Assembly: GCF_001613795.1 (NCBI RefSeq) | Contig: NZ_LPVZ01000020.1 | Span: 372,001 to 436,000, forward strand | Origin: Thalassospira sp. MCCC 1A01148 | GTDB lineage: Bacteria; Pseudomonadota; Alphaproteobacteria; Rhodospirillales; Thalassospiraceae | Direction: 5' to 3' | DNA: 64,000 nt | In this document: in pieces, positions 35,975 through 47,448 of the stretch | Layout of the letters: every line of letters begins with the position of its first letter | Position numbering within the stretch: the stretch's first letter is position 1 | The notes under the pieces: model-generated | The model's input: only the letters and a program-made list of their open reading frames with translations | What the model was told of the DNA's origin: nothing | Databases searched by the model: none | Made by a program: the position numbers and the translations under genes

Positions 35975-37009
35975 TCACTGGCTATGCTTGGCAATCGCAG
36001 CGCGTGCGGCGGCCACGATGGCGGCACCATCAACACCCTTGTCGTTCATTTCCGCGATCCAGCGATCAATTACTTCGTCGGCTTTTGCGGCAAACTTTGC
36101 GGTTTCTTCCGCCGAAAGCGTGACCAACTCACCGGATTTGGCAAAGATCTCCTCACCGCGCGGTTCAATCGCATCCCATTCCTCGCCAATTTCGCGCGCG
36201 ATATTCTGACCGGAATTATCATCGATGACCTTTTTCAGATCATCTGGCAGGGCATCGTAACGATCCTTGTTCATGGCGAACATAAAGACCAGCGTTCCGA
36301 ACCGAACACCCTGGTCACCTTCGATGGCATACTGGGTCATATCCGGGATCTTGAACGGAATGGCGACCTCGTGCGGGATCAGCGCACCGTCAACAACACC
36401 AAGCGACAAGGCCTGCGGCAAATCAGGAACCGGCATGCTGACCGGCTGTGCGCCCCAGCTTTCGAGCATCCATGCCCCGGTACGTGACGGCGCACGCAGC
36501 TTCATGCCTTCGACATCAGCAAGGCTTTCGATCTTTTTCTCGGTGGTGAAAATTGCCTGCCCGGTATGGACATGGATCAGCAACGGCTTGATGTCGTCAA
36601 AGTCCTGCGACAGGTGCTCTTCATAGATATCCTGGATGGCCATGTTGGTGATGGCCGCACTGCCGGTATGAACGAACGGCAGCTCGAACACTTCACTGCG
36701 CGGATAGACACCGGGCGTATAACCAAGTGCACTCCACCCCAGATCAACCGCACCATCGCGAATATGGCTGTAAAGCTCGGTCGGCTTGCCGCCAAGCGCC
36801 ATCGCCGGATAAATCTCGATCTTGATGCGACCGTCAGATTGTTCCTCGATCCGCTGGGCCCAGGGCTCAAGGAATTTGGCCTGTGCCGTTGCCTTGGGTC
36901 CCAGCACATGTTCCAAAACGAAGGTAAATTCCGGTTCGGCTTGCGCAGAAAGCGCGCTTGCCAAACAGCCAGCAGCAACTGCTGCCGATACAAACAGGCG
37001 TTTTAACAT
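35975..37009 (-). CDS. TRAP transporter solute receptor, DctP family
   Basis: About 344 residues from ATG 37009 (GAGGT upstream). Sec signal peptide (LKRLFVSAAVAAGCLASALSAQA, cut after AQA), then the DctP fold with its conserved binding region (GMKLRAPSRTGAWMLESWGA, where the Arg contacts a carboxylate). It captures an organic acid in the periplasm for a sodium-driven TRAP carrier. No DctQ/DctM genes lie nearby, so it is orphaned here. The downstream-facing Rieske oxygenase gene suggests an aromatic or carboxylic ligand. Confidence 0.92.
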   Translation of the reverse strand: MLKRLFVSAAVAAGCLASALSAQAEPEFTFVLEHVLGPKATAQAKFLEPWAQRIEEQSDGRIKIEIYPAMALGGKPTELYSHIRDGAVDLGWSALGYTPGVYPRSEVFELPFVHTGSAAITNMAIQDIYEEHLSQDFDDIKPLLIHVHTGQAIFTTEKKIESLADVEGMKLRAPSRTGAWMLESWGAQPVSMPVPDLPQALSLGVVDGALIPHEVAIPFKIPDMTQYAIEGDQGVRFGTLVFMFAMNKDRYDALPDDLKKVIDDNSGQNIAREIGEEWDAIEPRGEEIFAKSGELVTLSAEETAKFAAKADEVIDRWIAEMNDKGVDGAAIVAAARAAIAKHSQ

Positions 37010-37156
37010 TTTCAACCTCAGACGTTTTCCCTGAAAATGCGCTCAGCATCCCCGCCCGCTTGGCACGGTTTTGGTGCGGTGTTTCACAGCACTGAGCGTC
37101 TCTCTCTTTTCGTAGCGTTCTTCAACCGGTTCGGATCCGGCTTTGTTTTGCGTTGA

Positions 37157-38173
37157 TTATTCCGCAGCAGCAGCAAGTGCCCGATCAATCAGACGCCGTG
37201 CACGCACACCGCCCGCATCAATATTGAAGTTCAAAAGCTTGCGTTCCGGATGGCGCAGCATGTTGGCCTGCTGACCTTCGACGACTTCAAGATCCTCATA
37301 GAACACCTTGGCCTGCGCATCTTTGATGTTCTGGGTCAGCCCGTTATCATCGATGTCAAAGTTGCGCACCATGCCCCAGTAATAGCGACACGTGGTTTCT
37401 GTTTCCGGGGTCATGCAGTTCACGACAATACCGGTCACACCTTTCGACCGGTCCCCTTGCTGCGCACCTGTCCCGGCCAGTGCAACACCAACATCAATCA
37501 TCACATTGGATGGCAGGGTAAAGGTACAGATCTGCCAGCGGTCGCAGACTTCCTTGGATTTCAGGTTGTTGGCCCAGAACGGTGGCGGGACAATGTTTTC
37601 CATCCAGCGTTCGACCGTGACGCTTTCGTCATCGGATCGCGTCTGGGGCAGGCTCTCGGTGATCTCAAGCTGACCGATGCTGGATGGATGCACATAGGTC
37701 TCGTGGCTCAGATCCATCAGGTTATCGACCAGAAGCTCATACCCGCACTTCACATCATAGGTACCGCCATCAAAGACCCAGCCTGCTTCGGACGCATGCG
37801 GAATTTCGGGCACAAGCGCCTCGTCAGCCTTTTCCTTGTCGCCGATCCAGACCCAGACAAACCGGTCTTTCTCGACCACCGGATAGGCCTGGACACAGGC
37901 CTCGGGATGGATGCTTTGCTGGTTGGGCATGTGAACACAGGCACCATCACCATCAAATTCCAGTCCGTGATAGCCACACACAAGGCGGTCGCCTTCGACA
38001 TAGCCCTGACTTAGCGGCAACAGACGATGCGGGCAGCTGTCTTCAAGCGCGACCAATGACCGGTCGGCACGGCGATACAAAACAATATTTTCATTACAGA
38101 TCGTACGCGCGACGGGGGTGCGGCCAATTTCGCCGTCCCAGCCTGCGACGTACCAGAAGTTACGCAGGAACAT
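37157..38173 (-). CDS. Rieske oxygenase, VanA/vanillate O-demethylase-like
   Basis: 338 residues from ATG 38173 (AAGGGAGAG upstream). N-terminal Rieske [2Fe-2S] domain with CPHR (SCPHRLLPLSQG) and CGYH (VCGYHGLEFDG), then a catalytic domain with the iron-binding stretch NLMDLSHETYVHPSSIG. Short VanA-type oxygenases demethylate methoxy-aromatics or related compounds. The cognate reductase is at 39202 and the regulator at 38346. The exact substrate cannot be read from sequence. Confidence 0.9.
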   Translation of the reverse strand: MFLRNFWYVAGWDGEIGRTPVARTICNENIVLYRRADRSLVALEDSCPHRLLPLSQGYVEGDRLVCGYHGLEFDGDGACVHMPNQQSIHPEACVQAYPVVEKDRFVWVWIGDKEKADEALVPEIPHASEAGWVFDGGTYDVKCGYELLVDNLMDLSHETYVHPSSIGQLEITESLPQTRSDDESVTVERWMENIVPPPFWANNLKSKEVCDRWQICTFTLPSNVMIDVGVALAGTGAQQGDRSKGVTGIVVNCMTPETETTCRYYWGMVRNFDIDDNGLTQNIKDAQAKVFYEDLEVVEGQQANMLRHPERKLLNFNIDAGGVRARRLIDRALAAAAE

Positions 38174-38260
38174 CGTTCTCTCCCTTGGCGTCATTTAAAA
38201 CGCTTACGTTCAAGTGGAATTCAATCCACCCAAGTTTTTGTTATGGTTCTAACCGTAATC

Positions 38261-38276
38261 AAATTGGATCCAATTT
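38261..38276. promoter_or_regulatory. GntR-type operator between oxygenase and regulator genes
   Basis: Perfect 16-bp palindrome AAATTGGATCCAATTT between the divergent oxygenase and gntR genes. The core recurs at 39111-39124 before the reductase gene. Confidence 0.75.
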
Positions 38277-38345
38277 GGCAAGATGCTTTTTTCATAATCC
38301 GAACTGAACTATGATCCCCCGACAGTCACAAGAACGGAAACCGGC

Positions 38346-39068
38346 ATGAGCAAACATGGCCAGCGCGTCCTGATTACGTTGCGAAAAATGATCGCCAACG
38401 GGGAACTTCCACCCGGCGAGCGGGTGGCAGAAATCCCGATTGCTGAACGACTTGGCGTATCACGCACACCGGTCCGGATTGCCTTTCGAACCCTCGAACA
38501 GGAAGGCCTGCTGCGCAAAGGGGTTCGTCGCGGATACACCGTGCGCGCCATCACCCCGACGGAAATTGCCGATGCCATCGAAGTGCGTGGCGTCCTCGAA
38601 GGACTTGCCGCACGCCTTGCCAGTGAACGCGGCATTTCCCTTCCGGCGCGAAGCCACCTGATCGAATGCCTGGCCACGGGTGACGCCCTGTTTTCCAAGG
38701 GATTCCTGACCGATGAGGACATGGAAACCTATCACGATTTCAACATGCGCTTTCATAACACCATCATCGAGTCGAGCCGCAATGTTGCCATCGAAGATGC
38801 CCTGTCGCGCAACGACCACCTGCCATTTGCATCCGTATCATCCATCGCCTTTAACCGCGATGACATGACCGGCGAATTCCGCCGATTCAATTTCAGCCAC
38901 ATGCAGCATCACATCATTTTCGATGCCATCGACAATGGCCAGGGCGCGCGCGCCGAAGCCCTGATGCGCGAACATGCCAATGCGGCACTGCGCTATACGC
39001 AAATCCTTGGCCCGACACAGGATATGCCTGACAACTTCACCGTCATCGAACGCGAAGATACCGCATAA
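38346..39068 (+). CDS. GntR-family transcriptional regulator (FadR/FCD type)
   Basis: 240 residues. N-terminal winged helix (LITLRKMIANGELPPGERVAEIPIAERLGVSRTPVRIAFRTLEQEGLL) and an all-helical FCD effector domain with metal-ligand-like D and H positions (YHDFNMRFHNTI; FSHMQHHIIFDAI). The identical palindromes upstream of the oxygenase and of the reductase make it the likely repressor of both. The inducer is probably the aromatic or carboxylic substrate of the pathway. Confidence 0.92.
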   Translation: MSKHGQRVLITLRKMIANGELPPGERVAEIPIAERLGVSRTPVRIAFRTLEQEGLLRKGVRRGYTVRAITPTEIADAIEVRGVLEGLAARLASERGISLPARSHLIECLATGDALFSKGFLTDEDMETYHDFNMRFHNTIIESSRNVAIEDALSRNDHLPFASVSSIAFNRDDMTGEFRRFNFSHMQHHIIFDAIDNGQGARAEALMREHANAALRYTQILGPTQDMPDNFTVIEREDTA

Positions 39069-39110
39069 TCCACACCGACCTGCATTTTCCAATCCCATCA
39101 GGTTTGACAA

Positions 39111-39142
39111 AATTGGATCCAATTGATCTAATCTGGATCCAG
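39111..39142. promoter_or_regulatory. GntR-type operators upstream of the reductase gene
   Basis: AATTGGATCCAATT (39111-39124) and the half-similar CTGGATCCAG (39133-39142), centred 20 bp apart on one DNA face, about 60-90 bp before the reductase start. Confidence 0.72.
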
Positions 39143-39201
39143 TCAAACCCACAGACAAACACACTCAGAGCGAATCTGAGGACCCGGGAAGGAAAATCGC
39201 C

Positions 39202-40167
39202 ATGCCTGAAGTTACCGTTCAACAGGTCCATGACCTGACCGACCGCATACGCGGTTTTGATCTTGTCGCCACCGACGGCACAAGCCTGCCGCCCGCCGAA
39301 CCGGGTGCGCATATCAAACTCACCGTCACCGATAAATCCGGCCAGCCAGTCAAACGGTCCTACTCCATCATCAACCCGGGGCAGCCCGATCTTTACCGGA
39401 TTGCCGTGCTACGTGAGCAAGGCGGCGAAGGCGGGTCCATGTATATGCATCAAAAGGTCAAAACCGGCGATGTCATCGAAATCGCCCTGCCGCAAAATGA
39501 CTTCCCGCTTGTTGGAAGTGCGGCCAAAACCATCCTGATTGCAGGCGGCATTGGCATCACGCCAATCCTTGCCATGGCGACCGCGTTGCAGCAGGCCGGC
39601 AAGGATTTTGTCCTGCATTATGCCAGCCGCAACCACACAGACATGGCCCTGATGACAGAGGCGCTTGATGCCGCCAACGGGCGTTGCGCGCTTTACTTTG
39701 ATGGCGGCGATGCAAAACGCAGCATGCCGCTTGCCACCATCCTTGGCACGGCTGAGGCCGGCAAGCACGTCTATGTCTGCGGTCCGGGCGGCCTGATTGA
39801 TGCCGTGCTTGATACCTCGCGCCGCAATCGCTGGGCGTCAGAAAATGTTCATTATGAACGCTTTACCACCCCTGCCGCACAGCTTGACGACACCAGTTTC
39901 GAGGTTCATCTGGCGCAAAGCGGCCAGACCTTCGAAGTCCCGGTCGGCAAATCGGTGCTGGATGTCCTGATCGACGAAGGCATTGACCCGCTTTACGACT
40001 GCAAAAAGGGCAATTGCGGAATTTGCACATCGGTCGTCCTTGAACATGATGGCGATCTGTCGCATCGCGACGCCTATCTCAGCGACAGCCAGAAAGCCCA
40101 GAACGATCAGATGTGTATTTGCGTCTCCCGCATGCAAAGCAACGGTCGCCTAACGCTGGATCTCTAA
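39202..40167 (+). CDS. Oxygenase reductase, VanB-like (FMN, NAD(P)H, [2Fe-2S])
   Basis: 321 residues. FMN-binding domain with the RSYSIINPG motif, NAD-binding domain (AGGIGITPILAMA; YVCGPGG), and a C-terminal plant-type ferredoxin domain with the cluster cysteines CKKGNCGIC plus a later C in MCICVSR. It passes electrons from NAD(P)H to the Rieske oxygenase at 37157. AAGGAAAA precedes the ATG. Confidence 0.93.
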   Translation: MPEVTVQQVHDLTDRIRGFDLVATDGTSLPPAEPGAHIKLTVTDKSGQPVKRSYSIINPGQPDLYRIAVLREQGGEGGSMYMHQKVKTGDVIEIALPQNDFPLVGSAAKTILIAGGIGITPILAMATALQQAGKDFVLHYASRNHTDMALMTEALDAANGRCALYFDGGDAKRSMPLATILGTAEAGKHVYVCGPGGLIDAVLDTSRRNRWASENVHYERFTTPAAQLDDTSFEVHLAQSGQTFEVPVGKSVLDVLIDEGIDPLYDCKKGNCGICTSVVLEHDGDLSHRDAYLSDSQKAQNDQMCICVSRMQSNGRLTLDL

Positions 40168-40202
40168 ACAAAAATGGCCCGGATCGTGTCCGGGCCGTTT
40201 TC
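40168..40202. terminator. Bidirectional terminator between reductase and amidase genes
   Basis: GGCCCGGA and TCCGGGCC stem with an A-run before it and a T-run after it, serving two convergent genes. Confidence 0.85.
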
Positions 40203-40219
40203 CCGTCCGATTGGGACGA

Positions 40220-41488
40220 TCAGTCAAATAGCGGATCAATCAGGCGTGCAGCGTTCAAAACGGCTTTGTCGCGTCCGTGCGTGGCAGCAATCATAAGTGC
40301 CGCGGGTGCCGTTTCACCGGCAACACCAACCGGGATCGAAATCGCACAGGCATCAAGCAGATTAAGCATGCCCGTATTACGCAGCATGAGCGGGTTCAGC
40401 GTTTCGATATCCGCCTCGACCTCGGAAATCTTGGGGGCCATTCTTGCCAGGGTCGGCGCAATCATGACATCCACGTCCGCAACCGCAGCCCCGAAACGGG
40501 CAATCACATCTGTGCGTTTGGCATAGGCTGCGATGACGTCGTCCTTGGTCAGGCTATCGGCAAATTTCAGTCTTGAAAGGACATAGGGGTCTCCGCAGGT
40601 CTCAAGGGCGGCAAAGTCCTTTGCATAGATGGCTTTTGCTTCGCTCGACACCAGATCACGGGTGACCAGCGCATTTTCGGCAACAAACCCCATGTCAATC
40701 TCGACCAGCTCATGGCCTGCATTGCGAAGCGTATCGCAAATCATCTCGAAGTCGGCCTTCACACGTTCAGAAATGTCATTGGTAAAGGCGTTAACCGGAA
40801 CTCCGATCCGAAGTTTTTTATCCTCAGCCCGGGGAACGCTTTGGCCACTCATGACCTCAAACACCGAAATTGCGGTTTCAAGATCGCGCGCCAAAGGCCC
40901 GGGGGTGTCAAAGCCGTCGGCCAGCGGCAAAACACCTGCTCTGGGCACAGAAAGGCGGCTTGGTTTGTAACCGTAAAGGCCATTGATCGCGGATGGAATT
41001 CGGATCGAGCCCCCCGTATCCGTCCCCATCGCAATATCCACCAGACCAAGGCCTGCACTTACCCCGGCACCGGATGACGATCCACCGGGAATACCTTCCG
41101 GATCAAAGACATTGCCCGGCGTGCCGTAATGGGGGTTCAACCCGACGCCGGAATAGGCAAACTCGCTCATGCTGGTGCGGCCAAACGGCACGGCCCCTGC
41201 TTCCTTTATCAGGCGCACAACCACGCTGTCCTCGCGTGCGGGGGCTGCGGTCTTAAGGAGTTCTGATGCGGCCGTCGTCCGGATGCCAGCCTCATCGTAA
41301 AGATCCTTAATCGACACCAGCTTCCCGGCAAGCGGCAAATCTGGGTTGGCAGCAACAAGGTCTTCTGCCGTTTTGGCAGCGCGCAAAATACGATCTTCAT
41401 CAAACTCGGTGAATATTTTGCCCTTCAGATCACCAAGCGCGTTGACCCGATCAATTGCGGCCTTGGCCTTGTCGATTATTGCACCCAT
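40220..41488 (-). CDS. Amidase signature family enzyme
   Basis: 422 residues. The Ser-cisSer-Lys triad is visible: K in LVSIKDLYDEAGI, the Gly/Ser-rich block GIPGGSSSGAGVSAGLGLVDIAMGTDTGGSIRIPS, which carries both serines. It hydrolyses an amide to acid plus ammonia. Substrate unknown; its place beside the oxygenase cluster suggests it may feed that pathway, but it has its own orientation and no shared operator was seen. Confidence 0.92.
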   Translation of the reverse strand: MGAIIDKAKAAIDRVNALGDLKGKIFTEFDEDRILRAAKTAEDLVAANPDLPLAGKLVSIKDLYDEAGIRTTAASELLKTAAPAREDSVVVRLIKEAGAVPFGRTSMSEFAYSGVGLNPHYGTPGNVFDPEGIPGGSSSGAGVSAGLGLVDIAMGTDTGGSIRIPSAINGLYGYKPSRLSVPRAGVLPLADGFDTPGPLARDLETAISVFEVMSGQSVPRAEDKKLRIGVPVNAFTNDISERVKADFEMICDTLRNAGHELVEIDMGFVAENALVTRDLVSSEAKAIYAKDFAALETCGDPYVLSRLKFADSLTKDDVIAAYAKRTDVIARFGAAVADVDVMIAPTLARMAPKISEVEADIETLNPLMLRNTGMLNLLDACAISIPVGVAGETAPAALMIAATHGRDKAVLNAARLIDPLFD

Positions 41489-41731
41489 TTTTGCACCCTA
41501 ATTACATTTTCCTGATATCTTGCGGCGGAATATCGCGTTGATTCCGCTCAAAAGCTTTCCACTGTCATAGGCTTACCCTTCACTGCGATCAAGGATCGGA
41601 TCGCCGTTTTATCCCGTACAGACAAATGAACATACGTGATTCCAAGTCCTTTCACCGCCCGCTCACCGAGGCGTGACTTGCCCGAAGCAGGTTTTCCAAG
41701 GACAGTATGCTAAGGATCAACGGAGGACACC

Positions 41732-42700
41732 ATGCTGATACGCCGCAAAAAGGGGTGGGAAATCCCCGAGAAAGACGCCACGCCAGAGTCGATTTACAAA
41801 AACCGCCGCCAATTCCTTAAGGGAATCGCCGCTGGATCAATCGGCGCAACAGCATCAAGCCTCCCGCTGGGCTCTGCAATGGCACAGGGATCGGGTTCGA
41901 CCGCGGATCTGTATCCGGTGGATCGCAACCCGGCATATACGGTCGAACGCGAAATGACCGAAAAGTCCAAGGCGCTGACGTATAACAACTTCTATGAATT
42001 CGGATCGCACAAATCGATCTCGCAGGCAGCCCAGGCCATGCGCATCCGCCCATGGACCGTCGTAATCGACGGGCTGGTTGAAAAGCCGATTGAAATCGAC
42101 TTCGAAGACCTTGTGCGAAAGATGCCGCTTGAAGAGCGCGTCTATCGCTTCCGCTGTGTAGAAGCCTGGGCGATGACTGTGCCCTGGTCCGGTTTCCCGA
42201 TGAAGGCACTGGTTGATTTCGCCAAGCCGCTGTCAGGCGCGAAATATGTCGAAATGGAAACCGCCAGCCAAAAGGACACCATGCCGGGCCTGCGTCAGTT
42301 CTGGTATCCGTGGCCCTATATCGAAGGCCTTACCATGGCCGAGGCCACCAATGAACTGACCATGATTGCCACGGGCATTTATGGCGAAGAAATACCCAAG
42401 CAGAACGGCGCACCGCTGCGTCTGGTGACGCCCTGGAAATACGGTTTTAAAAACATCAAATCCATCGTCCGCTTTACCTTCACCGACAAGCGCCCGAAAA
42501 GCTTCTGGGAAGAAATCAACAGCGACGAATATGGTTTCTGGGCCAATGTTAATCCGGAAGTTCCCCACCCGCGCTGGTCGCAGGCGCATGAGAGGCTGCT
42601 CAATAACGGCGAAAGCGTGCCGACCCGGATCTATAACGGCTACGGCGAATATGTCGCCGACATCTATAAGGGCATGGAAAACGAACGGCTGTTTATGTAA
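41732..42700 (+). CDS. msrP: MsrP (YedY) periplasmic methionine-sulfoxide reductase, molybdopterin subunit
   Basis: 322 residues. Twin-arginine signal (NRRQFLKGIAAGSIGATASS), then the sulfite-oxidase-like Mo-cofactor domain with the ligand cysteine in RFRCVEAWAM and the family ending YGEYVADIYKGMENERLFM. It repairs oxidised methionines in periplasmic proteins using electrons from the haem protein MsrQ. msrQ normally follows directly but is absent here, since uvrB converges on it. CGGAGG precedes the ATG. Confidence 0.95.
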   Translation: MLIRRKKGWEIPEKDATPESIYKNRRQFLKGIAAGSIGATASSLPLGSAMAQGSGSTADLYPVDRNPAYTVEREMTEKSKALTYNNFYEFGSHKSISQAAQAMRIRPWTVVIDGLVEKPIEIDFEDLVRKMPLEERVYRFRCVEAWAMTVPWSGFPMKALVDFAKPLSGAKYVEMETASQKDTMPGLRQFWYPWPYIEGLTMAEATNELTMIATGIYGEEIPKQNGAPLRLVTPWKYGFKNIKSIVRFTFTDKRPKSFWEEINSDEYGFWANVNPEVPHPRWSQAHERLLNNGESVPTRIYNGYGEYVADIYKGMENERLFM

Positions 42701-42717
42701 CCCGCACTCCATCGTCA

Positions 42718-42755
42718 AAAAACAAAAGCCGGTGTCATCAAACACCGGCTTTTCG
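42718..42755. terminator. Bidirectional terminator between msrP and uvrB
   Basis: AAGCCGGTGT and ACACCGGCTT with a six-base loop, A-run on the left and T-run on the right. Confidence 0.88.
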
Positions 42756-42769
42756 TTTGGCTAATTGCC

Positions 42770-44905
42770 TTATGGCCCCTTGCGACGCCGGCCTTTGTAT
42801 TTCGGTTTGTTGGCCGATTTTGATCCCGGCCCGGCGGTTCCAATTGTCCGCGCCATTGGCCCGGCTTCTGCCAGACCAAGTTCCTGATCCTCAAGACGCT
42901 TGATCTCGTCACGCAGTCTTGCGGCTTCCTCGAACTCAAGGTTCCCGGCCGCGTCACGCATGCGTTTTTCAAGATCCTCGATATGGGCGCGCAGGTTATG
43001 ACCAACCATCATGTCACCAGATACCCCGGTATCAACGGTGACGTAATCCTGTTCGGCGACACTTTCGAGAACATCATTGATCCGCGAGCGCACGGTTTCC
43101 GGCGTGATCCCATGTTCCTCGTTATAGGCCATCTGCTTTTCACGCCGGCGATTGGTTTCGCCAATCGCATATTCGAGGCTGTCGGTCATCTTGTCGGCAT
43201 AAAGCAACACGCGCCCGTCAACGTTACGCGCCGCGCGGCCAATCGTCTGAACCAGTGACGTCTTGGAACGCAGGAAGCCTTCCTTATCGGCATCAAGGAT
43301 CGCAACCAGCGCACATTCCGGGATATCAAGGCCTTCGCGCAGAAGGTTAATCCCGACCAAAACGTCAAACACACCAAGCCGCAGATCACGGATGATCTCG
43401 ATGCGTTCCAGCGTATCAATATCGGAATGCAGATAGCGCACCCGAATACCGTGCTCATGCAGGTATTCGGTCAAATCCTCTGCCATACGCTTGGTCAGGG
43501 TGGTGACCAGAACACGCTGGCCTTTGGCAGCACATTCCTTGGCCTCACCCAGCAAGTCATCGACCTGGGTTTCCACCGGACGCACGATACAGACCGGGTC
43601 AATCAGGCCCGTGGGGCGAATAACCTGTTCGGTAAACACACCGCCCGTGCGCTCCATCTCCCAGTTCCCCGGGGTCGCGGAAACAAACACGCTTTGCGGG
43701 CGCATTGCTTCCCATTCCTCGAACTTCAGCGGTCGGTTATCAACGCAACTAGGCAGGCGGAAGCCGTGCTCGGCGAGCGTAAATTTGCGATTATAGTCCC
43801 CGCGATACATGCCGCCGATCTGCGGCACGGCAACGTGGCTTTCATCGACAAACAGCAATGCGTTTTCGGGCAAATATTCAAACAGGGTCGGTGGCGGCTC
43901 GCCCGGATTGCGGCCCGAAAGCCAGCGAGAATAGTTTTCAATCCCCTTGCAGTGCCCGACAGTTTCCATCATTTCCAGATCAAAGGTCGTGCGCTGCTCG
44001 ATCCGCTCGGCCGCCAGCAACTTGCCCTCGGCCTGGAACTGCGCCAGACGGTCTTTAAGCTCCTGCTTGATGCCGGACATCGCCTGTACCAGCGTCGGGC
44101 GCGGGGTGACGTGGTGGGAATTTGCATAGACCGTGACCGAGTCCATGCTGGCAAACTTGTGCCCGGTCAGCGGGTCAAATTCTGCCAGTTCCTCGACCTC
44201 GTCACCAAACATCGACACGCGCCATGCCCGGTCCTCGGCGTGGGCCGGGAAGATTTCCAGAACGTCGCCACGCACCCGGAAAGTCCCGCGCGAAAAGGCA
44301 GCGTCATTACGGGTATACTGCAACTCGACCAGACGCTTCATGATGTCGTTACGATCAACCTCGTCCCCGACCGAAATGCGCTGGGTCATCTCAAGATAGG
44401 TCTCCACCGCCCCGATACCGTAAATGCACGATACCGATGCCACGATGATACAGTCGTTGCGCTCAAGGATCGCACGCGTGGCGGCATGGCGCATCCGGTC
44501 GATCTGCTCGTTGATCGAACTGTCTTTTTCGATATAGGTGTCGGACCGCGGGATATAGGCTTCCGGCTGGTAATAGTCGTAATAGGAAACAAAATACTCG
44601 ACCGCATTATCCGGAAAGAAATGCTTCATCTCGGCATAAAGCTGGGCGGCCAGCGTTTTGTTCGGTGCCAGAACCAATGCCGGGCGCTGCGTTTTGGCAA
44701 TGATGTTTGCCATCGTGAACGTCTTGCCCGATCCGGTGACGCCAAGCAGAACCTGATCGCGCTCTTCATCATTGATGCCCGCCATCAACTCGGCAATCGC
44801 CTGCGGCTGGTCGCCGGCGGGCTCATATTCCGTCACCAGTTTGAATTCCCGTGATCCTTCAACAGGCGGGCGACGTTTGGTCAAAAATTCCGGTAGCGCA
44901 TTCAT
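42770..44905 (-). CDS. uvrB: Excinuclease ABC subunit B
   Basis: 711 residues. Helicase fold with Walker [14 protein letters not shown], the damage-probing beta-hairpin [20 protein letters not shown]-like DESH ([11 protein letters not shown]), motif [11 protein letters not shown], and a C-terminal UVR domain ([24 protein letters not shown]) that binds UvrC. UvrB verifies lesions in nucleotide-excision repair. No alphaproteobacterial LexA box (GAAC-N7-GAAC) was recognised upstream. Confidence 0.98.
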   Translation of the reverse strand: MNALPEFLTKRRPPVEGSREFKLVTEYEPAGDQPQAIAELMAGINDEERDQVLLGVTGSGKTFTMANIIAKTQRPALVLAPNKTLAAQLYAEMKHFFPDNAVEYFVSYYDYYQPEAYIPRSDTYIEKDSSINEQIDRMRHAATRAILERNDCIIVASVSCIYGIGAVETYLEMTQRISVGDEVDRNDIMKRLVELQYTRNDAAFSRGTFRVRGDVLEIFPAHAEDRAWRVSMFGDEVEELAEFDPLTGHKFASMDSVTVYANSHHVTPRPTLVQAMSGIKQELKDRLAQFQAEGKLLAAERIEQRTTFDLEMMETVGHCKGIENYSRWLSGRNPGEPPPTLFEYLPENALLFVDESHVAVPQIGGMYRGDYNRKFTLAEHGFRLPSCVDNRPLKFEEWEAMRPQSVFVSATPGNWEMERTGGVFTEQVIRPTGLIDPVCIVRPVETQVDDLLGEAKECAAKGQRVLVTTLTKRMAEDLTEYLHEHGIRVRYLHSDIDTLERIEIIRDLRLGVFDVLVGINLLREGLDIPECALVAILDADKEGFLRSKTSLVQTIGRAARNVDGRVLLYADKMTDSLEYAIGETNRRREKQMAYNEEHGITPETVRSRINDVLESVAEQDYVTVDTGVSGDMMVGHNLRAHIEDLEKRMRDAAGNLEFEEAARLRDEIKRLEDQELGLAEAGPMARTIGTAGPGSKSANKPKYKGRRRKGP

Positions 44906-46437
<1,532 letters not shown>

Positions 46438-46474
46438 GGTCTGCCTGCCCGATCTTCGGGCCTAAAAAACACCC

Positions 46475-46512
46475 AAACAGGGTCCGGCACTTGCCGGGCC
46501 CTGTTTTTTTGT
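46475..46512 (+). terminator. Terminator after the aspartate aminotransferase gene
   Basis: ACAGGGTCCGGC and GCCGGGCCCTGT arms with a run of seven T. Confidence 0.88.
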
Positions 46513-46595
46513 CCATGATCACAATCAAATAATTACGCACCGAATTACCGATATATCGCCCCAACAAAGATTGCCCCACAAGAGCTATAAGTCAC

Positions 46596-47408
46596 ATGAA
46601 TATCGAAAATTTCTATGCCACGGTGAACGGTATCAGTCTGTCTTGCCAGCAGATCGTTCCAGATGATGTGCGTGCCGATGCACCGACCATCCTGTTTCTG
46701 CACGAGGCCCTTGGCACCATTCGCATGTGGCGTGACTTCCCCGCCAAACTGGCAACCGCCACCCGTCACCCGGTAGTTGTCTATGAACGGCGCGGCCACG
46801 GGAAATCCGATCCGCATGCGGCAGGTGACATTCCGCGCGCGATTGACTTCCACAACACCGAAAGCGATGTCTATCTGCACGGCCTGATCACGGAGCTTGG
46901 CCTGACCAAACCGATCTTGTTTGGCCACAGTGACGGGGCAACCATCGCGCTTAAATATGCCGCGCGCTTCCCGAACAATGTGACGTCAGTAATTTCAGAA
47001 GCCGCCCACGTCTTTGTCGAGGACGTCACAGTCGCCGGCATTACCGAGGCGGCCAAAATTTATGCGACGACGAATTGGAAAACCAAACTCGAACGCCATC
47101 ACTTTACCCAGACCGACGATGTCTTCCGTGCCTGGGTCGATACCTGGCGCCAACCGGCGTTTCTTGACTGGAACATGGTCGATGAACTGGCCCACATCAC
47201 CTGCCCGCTTCTGGTCATTCAGGGCGATGATGACCAGTTTGGCAGCGATGAACAGGTCCATACCATCTGTGCAAATACCGGCGGCCGGGTGACCAAAATG
47301 CTGATCAAGGATTGCGGCCACATCCCGCATTTCGATCAGCCCGATCAAGTGATCGCAGCAACTCTTGACCACTTATCGATTGGCGAATATGTCGATCATC
47401 AGGGATGA
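46596..47408 (+). CDS. Alpha/beta hydrolase
   Basis: 270 residues. Nucleophile elbow FGHSDGATIAL (Ser about 111), oxyanion region LHEALGTIRMW, acid in IQGDDDQFG and catalytic His in KDCGHIPHFDQPD. The substrate is unknown; the size and style fit a small ester, lactone or C-C hydrolase. It converges with the binding-protein gene and has no obvious operon partner. Confidence 0.88.
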   Translation: MNIENFYATVNGISLSCQQIVPDDVRADAPTILFLHEALGTIRMWRDFPAKLATATRHPVVVYERRGHGKSDPHAAGDIPRAIDFHNTESDVYLHGLITELGLTKPILFGHSDGATIALKYAARFPNNVTSVISEAAHVFVEDVTVAGITEAAKIYATTNWKTKLERHHFTQTDDVFRAWVDTWRQPAFLDWNMVDELAHITCPLLVIQGDDDQFGSDEQVHTICANTGGRVTKMLIKDCGHIPHFDQPDQVIAATLDHLSIGEYVDHQG

Positions 47409-47448
47409 GAACAGAGCCGTATCTTAAGGTGCAGGCGAGTATCTGGCC

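Noticed and set aside
43427-44854. 475-codon plus-strand frame
   Set aside because: It is antisense to uvrB over its whole length with no independent support.
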